DNA of 7,580 nt from an uncultured Planctomycetaceae bacterium (GTDB taxonomy: Bacteria; Planctomycetota; Phycisphaerae; UBA1845; UTPLA1), in assembly GCA_938008425.1 (NCBI GenBank), contig CALLKH010000603.1:1-7580 (forward strand), in the 5' to 3' direction. Positions 1-4,823 of this stretch are shown here, piece after piece. The notes below the pieces were generated by a model. The model saw only the letters and a list, made by a program, of their open reading frames with translations, made no database searches and was not told the origin of the DNA. Position 1 is the first letter of the stretch, and every line of letters starts with the position of its first letter. The translations under genes were made by a program, and so were the position numbers.

Positions 1-46
1 ACGAACCGAATCGCGTGAAACAGACATTGAAGGAGTTGAGAGTATC

Positions 47-2941
47 ATGAGCCTGAAACCTGATTCGAACCCATCACGATTGTACCGTCCCGGCCGTTCC
101 GGTGACCGACGTTTCCGAGTGTTTCCGGTCGTTGCCGCCTTGGCGACCCTTCTTGTGGCGACCATCGCCCAGGCCGGAAACTACAACTGGATCAACGCGG
201 CCGGCCAATGGAACAACGCCAATAATTGGTCTCCCAACGGCGTCCCCGGGGCCGCCGATTTCGCATTCATCGGAAACACCCAGATTGCGGAGAACAGTTT
301 TGTCTCCCTCAACCAGAATGTCACGCTGAGTGGTCTTACCATGACCGATGGGATGAGAATTCAGAGCCAGAATCGCAAGCTGGTCGTGAACGGAAACGTC
401 TCCCTGGCCGGTCGAAATACGATCCAGGGGAATCCAACGATCGCCTACCCATCCGGGCTCGCCTTTACACCGTATGCGAACGGAAATGACACGATCGCGT
501 TCGATGGCGACGCCGTTCAAGTCGCCGACGGAGCGACGCTCTCGTTCTATGACGGCGCACGCGGATACGTCAGTCAAAGTCTCACCGTGGATGCGACTTC
601 AAGCGTTTATCTGGAAGGGACCCTCGGCCTTGGCGCGAATGCCGGTACCGCATACCGAAACGATGGCGGCTTGCAGGCCGGAACCGCCGGCGCGTCGATC
701 ATTCAAAACGGCGCCGGTCGAATCGACCTCGACGGCCTCAACGGCAACGGCCGCGTTCACGTCACCACGAGAACCATCAACAATACTGAGGCGGCCCATC
801 TCACGATCCAGGGCGACGCGCTGGCCGACGCATTCGACGGCGAAATGAACATCGGCACGAGCAACTTCGTGGACATGCAGCTCTCGCAGGGCTGGACGCT
901 GGGCGCGGGCGGCGTGATCACCTTTTACGGGGAAGTGGGCGAATCGGCCCTGCTCAAGGGAAACCACGTCACCATCAACGGAACGATTGAAGGTCAGGGC
1001 GACTACGGCGTCATCTCCGCTGACGCCACGGTAAATCCCAGCGCGGTCGTTCACGTCAACCCCAACGATTCACTGCGATTCATCGGCGAGACCACCGTCA
1101 GCGGCGGCAATTTCATCGTGGACGACGGCGGCGTCCTGATCCTCGCCGGAACGAATACACTGAAGGGGGGAACATTCACGACACCAAGTCCTGATGGAAG
1201 TGACGGGAGCGTTCGTTTCTCCGGAACCACGATTCATGACGGTAACATCACCGTCAATGGCTACGCCAGACAGACCGGCAATGCCGTGGTCGTTTCCGAT
1301 ACGACGATTACCGCCGACACCTTTGTCATGGGAGCGGAGCTCAATGATCGAACCCTGACGTTGAATGCCGACCTGGTCGTCAACGCCGATCGCATCGGAT
1401 CCACCGGCGTCAACGTGGTCGCCTCGGACATCATCATCAACAGTTCCCCGCTCAACCCGGTCTCGATGGAGATTAACCTTCCCGACACCGGCAATCTGCT
1501 CACCTCGGACTGGCTCCACACCGGCGATCTCACCATCAATGGCCCCCAGGGCAATTTTCTCGGCGTCAGCGTGAAGGGCAGCCCGGTGAATCTCCAGGGA
1601 GATGTCACGGTGAACGGCCACACCATGTTCACCGCCCAGGCCGATTTCTATCCCGATGGCCAGACCACCCTCGTCGGCGATTCATCCCTGCGGCTGGCCG
1701 GCGGCGACCTTGTCTCCACCAACCGAATCAGCGGTCGTAACATCGTCGGCGGTCGCCTCGAATCCACCAATGGCCACGCCCTCGTCGGCCATGGCACGAT
1801 CGCTTCCGAGATTGCCTTCACCGGCAACAGCGAGCTTCGGGCCGATGCTCAGACACTGAATCTCACCGGCACCATCAGCGATGTCGGCATCATTGGCACG
1901 GCGTCGCCTTCCGGCACGTTGAACGTCACCCAACCGTGGAACACCTCGGTCGCCCAGCGCGTGGAACTGCTCGGCGGAGAACTCCAGGGTGCAGACATCA
2001 CCAACGACGGCCTCGGAGGCATCCATGGACACGGGCTCATCTCCTCCCGTGTCTTTAACAACACTGTCATCGCCGCGGAAGGGGGGACCCTCGTCCTCAA
2101 CTCCACGCTGAACGACTATGACGGCACCGTCGGCTCGGGTGAAAATGGTCGGCTCGACGCCGTGCTTGGTGATCTGCACCTGATGACCCCGGCGAGCTTC
2201 GCCTACGATGGCGCGGTTCTAATCGCCGACGGGCACGAAATGTTCGTTGATGGCGGCGGATTCACCTTCCAGCCCTCCAGCGTCATTCGTTTCGACGGCG
2301 GCACGCTTCGCGGCACCGACCAGCAGCTCTTCCGGGGTTCCGTGATCGCGTCATCGCTCCTGGCGAATCTGGTGGCCGACGGCGACTTCCTGTCGGGCTC
2401 GACCTCGACGCTCAACGCCAACTTCGCGGTTCATCAGAACACGCGGGTCCGGGTCGGGGCGTCCTTCGACGGCGACGGCCATCTCGTGAATCGCACCAAC
2501 GGCGTGCTCACGCTCGATGACGCGTCGGTCGTCGGCGTGAACATCGACAACATCGGCACGCTCACGCTCGGCCAGACCATCGCCCAGGCGTCGGTCCTCG
2601 GCGATGTCTTCAACGCCGGTCGCATCAACTTCGATCTCGGCGGCAACACGGAAGACGTCTATGACCGACTGCTCGTGAGTGACACCGTCAGCCTTCGCGG
2701 GTCGATCGATGTCTTTCTGCTCGGTTACAACCCGGTCGGCGGAGACGTCTTTGACATTCTCGACTTCACGACGTTCGTCGATCTGGGCTACGTCCTGAAC
2801 CTTCCCGGCCTGTCGCCGGGGCTCTCGTGGGACGTGAGCGGCTTTGAGACCGTCGGCGAGCTGCGCATCGTGCCGGAGCCGGGAACCCTGCTGCTCATCA
2901 TCATCGGCGCCGGGCTCGGCCTTCGCCGGCGCCGGGCCTGA
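47..2941 (+). CDS. PEP-CTERM sorted, secreted beta-repeat surface protein
   Basis: Seen: 964 residues. A long basic N-region (to about R24) is followed by a hydrophobic core (about 25-40) and an AQA site at 41-43, giving a likely signal peptidase cut before G44. The mature protein opens with a W-x-x-AAGQWNNANNW-type motif (about 48-61) leading to a VPGAAD motif. This opening is common in autotransporter-like and PEP-CTERM proteins of Planctomycetota. Residues 80-850 are repetitive G/N/D/T/V-rich beta-strand sequence (patterns such as LTINGP, VTVNGH, GTLVLNS), suggesting a right-handed beta-helix. I see no cysteine and only about five lysines. Residues 860-940 resemble the jelly-like C-terminal segment that often precedes the sorting tail. 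The tail is VPEPGT at 942-947, a hydrophobic helix (948-959) and RRRRA. Known: PEP-CTERM tails are processed by exosortase and the proteins go to the cell surface or matrix. The start is the ATG after AGGAG at 31-35, with an 11-base gap. Function is unknown; adhesion or matrix is a guess. No exosortase gene lies in the window. Confidence 0.9.
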   Translation: MSLKPDSNPSRLYRPGRSGDRRFRVFPVVAALATLLVATIAQAGNYNWINAAGQWNNANNWSPNGVPGAADFAFIGNTQIAENSFVSLNQNVTLSGLTMTDGMRIQSQNRKLVVNGNVSLAGRNTIQGNPTIAYPSGLAFTPYANGNDTIAFDGDAVQVADGATLSFYDGARGYVSQSLTVDATSSVYLEGTLGLGANAGTAYRNDGGLQAGTAGASIIQNGAGRIDLDGLNGNGRVHVTTRTINNTEAAHLTIQGDALADAFDGEMNIGTSNFVDMQLSQGWTLGAGGVITFYGEVGESALLKGNHVTINGTIEGQGDYGVISADATVNPSAVVHVNPNDSLRFIGETTVSGGNFIVDDGGVLILAGTNTLKGGTFTTPSPDGSDGSVRFSGTTIHDGNITVNGYARQTGNAVVVSDTTITADTFVMGAELNDRTLTLNADLVVNADRIGSTGVNVVASDIIINSSPLNPVSMEINLPDTGNLLTSDWLHTGDLTINGPQGNFLGVSVKGSPVNLQGDVTVNGHTMFTAQADFYPDGQTTLVGDSSLRLAGGDLVSTNRISGRNIVGGRLESTNGHALVGHGTIASEIAFTGNSELRADAQTLNLTGTISDVGIIGTASPSGTLNVTQPWNTSVAQRVELLGGELQGADITNDGLGGIHGHGLISSRVFNNTVIAAEGGTLVLNSTLNDYDGTVGSGENGRLDAVLGDLHLMTPASFAYDGAVLIADGHEMFVDGGGFTFQPSSVIRFDGGTLRGTDQQLFRGSVIASSLLANLVADGDFLSGSTSTLNANFAVHQNTRVRVGASFDGDGHLVNRTNGVLTLDDASVVGVNIDNIGTLTLGQTIAQASVLGDVFNAGRINFDLGGNTEDVYDRLLVSDTVSLRGSIDVFLLGYNPVGGDVFDILDFTTFVDLGYVLNLPGLSPGLSWDVSGFETVGELRIVPEPGTLLLIIIGAGLGLRRRRA

Positions 2942-3008
2942 TTCGCGCACGCCGGCCGATGAAGCGGCTTCGGTCGGCAGCGTCGCATCCTGGTCATTCG
3001 CAGAAAAG

Positions 3009-3046
3009 ACGCCTCTTCAGTCATGGCTGGAGAGGCGTTTTCTTTT
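3009..3046 (+). terminator. Rho-independent terminator after the PEP-CTERM gene
   Basis: A 12-bp stem (3009-3020 pairing with 3027-3038, with one G-U pair) closes a 6-base loop (TCATGG). It runs into the T-rich tract TTTTCTTTT (3038-3046). It lies 67 bases after the stop of the PEP-CTERM gene. It should end that transcript and separate it from the molybdoenzyme operon. An A-rich run (3004-3007) on the left side gives a shorter T tract on the other strand, so weak bidirectional activity is possible. Confidence 0.88.
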
Positions 3047-3161
3047 GTGCGACACGTCCGGGGTTTATCGTCGAGAGCAACCGTATCAGCGAATGCCGGG
3101 TTGCAGCGGCGGGATTTTCTGATTCGTCGGCTCAAAACTTGATCTCGGACCTTCGCGGCCA

Positions 3162-3191
3162 TTGCCCCGCCTTGCGATTCTCCGCTAGATT
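3162..3191 (+). promoter_or_regulatory. Candidate sigma-70-type promoter of the molybdoenzyme operon
   Basis: TTGCCC (3162-3167) and TAGATT (3186-3191) are separated by 18 bases. Each matches the -35 and -10 consensus at four of six positions. Placement fits: downstream of the terminator, with a predicted start near 3198 and a leader of about 37 bases before the ATG at 3235. The match is weak, and a promoter must lie somewhere in 3047-3230 if the terminator works. No other pair looked better. Confidence 0.3.
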
Positions 3192-3202
3192 GCCCCCATG
3201 AA

Positions 3203-3217
3203 TTCAATCCACTTGAA
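3203..3217 (+). repeat. Small inverted repeat TTCAA-N5-TTGAA before the operon start
   Basis: A perfect 5-bp inverted repeat with a 5-base spacer. It lies just after the candidate -10 box and 17 bases before the ATG of the FeS-NrfD gene. It could be a small operator half-site pair or a weak leader hairpin next to the ribosome binding site. Arms this short occur often by chance. Confidence 0.25.
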
Positions 3218-3224
3218 CGGGGAC

Positions 3225-3229
3225 GGAAG
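3225..3229 (+). promoter_or_regulatory. Ribosome binding site of the FeS-NrfD fusion gene
   Basis: GGAAG lies 5 bases before the ATG at 3235. It supports this start over the out-of-frame ATG at 3198, which has no purine-rich sequence at the right distance. Confidence 0.6.
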
Positions 3230-3234
3230 CTCGA

Positions 3235-4809
3235 ATGGCAAAGTTCGGATTCGCGATTGACAACCGCGCCTGCATCGGCTGCCACGCCTGCACCGTGGCC
3301 TGCAAGAGCGAACACGACGTGCCGATCGGTGTGAACCGCACGTGGGTGAAGTACATCGAGAAGGGCGAGTTTCCCAACACGCGGCGAAGCTTCAACGTTC
3401 AGCGATGCAATCACTGCGAAGACGCGCCGTGCGTCGAAATCTGCCCGGTGACTTCGCTCTTCGTCCGGCCGGACGGCATCGTCGATTTCGACAACGATCG
3501 CTGCATCGGCTGCAAGGCGTGCATGCAGGCCTGTCCGTACGACGCCCTGTACCTCGATCCCGAAACGCTCACCGCCGCGAAGTGCAACTACTGCACCCAT
3601 CGCGTCGATCAGGGCATCGAGCCGGCCTGCGTCGTTGTCTGCCCTGTCGAGGCGATCGTCTCGGGCGACCTCGACGACCCGACGAGCAAAATCTCACTAC
3701 TCGATCGCGGCCAGCGGGTTCAGTATCCGAAGGTCGAGAAGAATACGCACCCCAAGCTCTTTTACGTCGGCGGTGAAACCGCGGCGCTAGATCCGGCGGC
3801 CGCTCCGCCGCGCGAGGACTATCTCTGGAGCGCCGGCGCCGGAGCGAATCTTAAGGTCAACAACAAGACGCTTTCGCTCGCGGATGAGGAATCGCAGGAG
3901 GAGGCGCGGGCCCGTCGCGTTTATGACCAGAAAAAGAAGCCGGCGCCGTGGGGCTGGATGGTTTCGGCGTACATCACGACCAAGGCCGTCGCCGCCGGAA
4001 TCCCCATCGTGATGTTCATCCTTTACGCGTGCGGCCTCTCCGGCAGCGTTTTGCCGCTCTGGCCCGCGATTGTGTCGGTGCTCTTCCTCGGGGCGACAGG
4101 CTATCTGCTGGTGGCCGACCTGACGCAGCCGAAGCGATTTCTCTATGTACTCCTGCGACCGCAGTGGAACAGCTGGCTGGTACGCGGGGCGTATTTCATT
4201 ACAGCCTTCGGCGTCGGGATTCCGATCGTGTGGCTCTTCGGCGCGCTCGGCGCGTCGAGGACTTCTCAGCTCGTCGTCGGCGCGCTCCTGACCGGGTTCG
4301 CCATGGCGACGGCCGCGTACACGGCGCTTCTGTTCGCCCAGGCGCGCGGCCGTGACTACTGGCAGAACCCGCTGCTGGTCGTGACGATGGTGGTGGATGC
4401 GATCGTGGCGGGGATCGTGGTGTGTGCGGTGCTCGGGCTGCTCAATTTCGGCAGTGGAAGTTTGATAATCGCGGATCAAGGCACCGCGGGCGGATTCCGC
4501 TCAGCGACCAGTTCCGATCCGATGCGGATCGTCTTGCTTGTTTCAGTCGTTGTTCTCGTGCTGCTTCAGAAGGCCGAACTCCTTCCGCGGCACCAGACGA
4601 AGAATGCCGAACTCACCGCCCGGTCGATCACCCGCGGCGAATTCGCCATGTGGTTCTGGATCGGCAGCGTCGGCCTAGGGCTGGCGCTTCCACTGGCGCT
4701 GATTGCGTTCAATACGGCCCTGAAGATTGCCGCTCTGCTGCTGCTCGTAGGCATCGCGGTGAGGAATCACATTCTGGTGCAGGCCCCGCAGCGGGTGCCG
4801 CTCTCGTAG
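3235..4809 (+). CDS. [4Fe-4S] ferredoxin / NrfD-type membrane fusion subunit of a molybdoenzyme
   Basis: Role: carries electrons between the Mo subunit encoded next and the membrane quinone pool. Seen: 524 residues. The N-terminal DmsB/NrfC/PsrB-like domain (1 to about 150) has 16 cysteines in four groups: C13/16/19/23, C58/61/66/70, C90/93/96/100 and C117/120/132/136. This is the full set for four [4Fe-4S] clusters. A charged linker (about 155-238, ending in KKKPAP) leads to an NrfD/PsrC-like domain. I count eight membrane segments, at about 240-266, 273-297, 314-339, 345-370, 379-405, 431-452, 472-493 and 496-515. The loop LLRPQWNSW (306-314) resembles a conserved NrfD-family loop. In most relatives these are two separate genes; here they are one chain. 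There is no signal peptide or Tat motif, so the FeS domain should stay in the cytoplasm. The stop is 14 bases before the Mo subunit gene, so they are probably co-transcribed. The fold assignment is secure; the substrate pathway is not. Confidence 0.92.
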   Translation: MAKFGFAIDNRACIGCHACTVACKSEHDVPIGVNRTWVKYIEKGEFPNTRRSFNVQRCNHCEDAPCVEICPVTSLFVRPDGIVDFDNDRCIGCKACMQACPYDALYLDPETLTAAKCNYCTHRVDQGIEPACVVVCPVEAIVSGDLDDPTSKISLLDRGQRVQYPKVEKNTHPKLFYVGGETAALDPAAAPPREDYLWSAGAGANLKVNNKTLSLADEESQEEARARRVYDQKKKPAPWGWMVSAYITTKAVAAGIPIVMFILYACGLSGSVLPLWPAIVSVLFLGATGYLLVADLTQPKRFLYVLLRPQWNSWLVRGAYFITAFGVGIPIVWLFGALGASRTSQLVVGALLTGFAMATAAYTALLFAQARGRDYWQNPLLVVTMVVDAIVAGIVVCAVLGLLNFGSGSLIIADQGTAGGFRSATSSDPMRIVLLVSVVVLVLLQKAELLPRHQTKNAELTARSITRGEFAMWFWIGSVGLGLALPLALIAFNTALKIAALLLLVGIAVRNHILVQAPQRVPLS

Positions 4810-4812
4810 TTC

Positions 4813-4816
4813 AGGA
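4813..4816 (+). promoter_or_regulatory. Ribosome binding site of the Mo catalytic subunit gene
   Basis: AGGA sits 7 bases before the ATG at 4824, in the 14-base gap after the FeS-NrfD stop. It decides the start. The same frame is open back to 4422, but the upstream part is an Arg/Ala-rich shadow of the FeS-NrfD gene with no family similarity. Confidence 0.6.
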
Positions 4817-4823
4817 TTCGCCC

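Noticed and set aside
47..2941. The large beta-repeat protein as a true type V autotransporter
   Set aside because: It ends in a PEP-CTERM sorting tail with a single hydrophobic helix and RRRRA, not a C-terminal beta-barrel ending in an aromatic residue.
3198..3260. A 20-codon open frame (ATG at 3198) overlapping the start of the FeS-NrfD gene
   Set aside because: It has no ribosome binding site, the predicted transcript start falls on its first base, and its second half is the FeS-NrfD coding sequence in another frame. A regulatory leader peptide is possible but unsupported.
2788..3600. A 270-codon open frame on the minus strand crossing the intergenic gap
   Set aside because: It runs opposite to parts of two well-supported genes and through the terminator. 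The sequence is Arg/Ala/Val-rich antisense shadow typical of high-GC DNA.
4422..4823. Upstream in-frame extension of the Mo subunit to an ATG at 4422
   Set aside because: It would overlap the FeS-NrfD gene by 388 bases, the extra 134 residues are Arg/Ala-rich shadow sequence, and the ATG at 4824 has an AGGA at the right distance.
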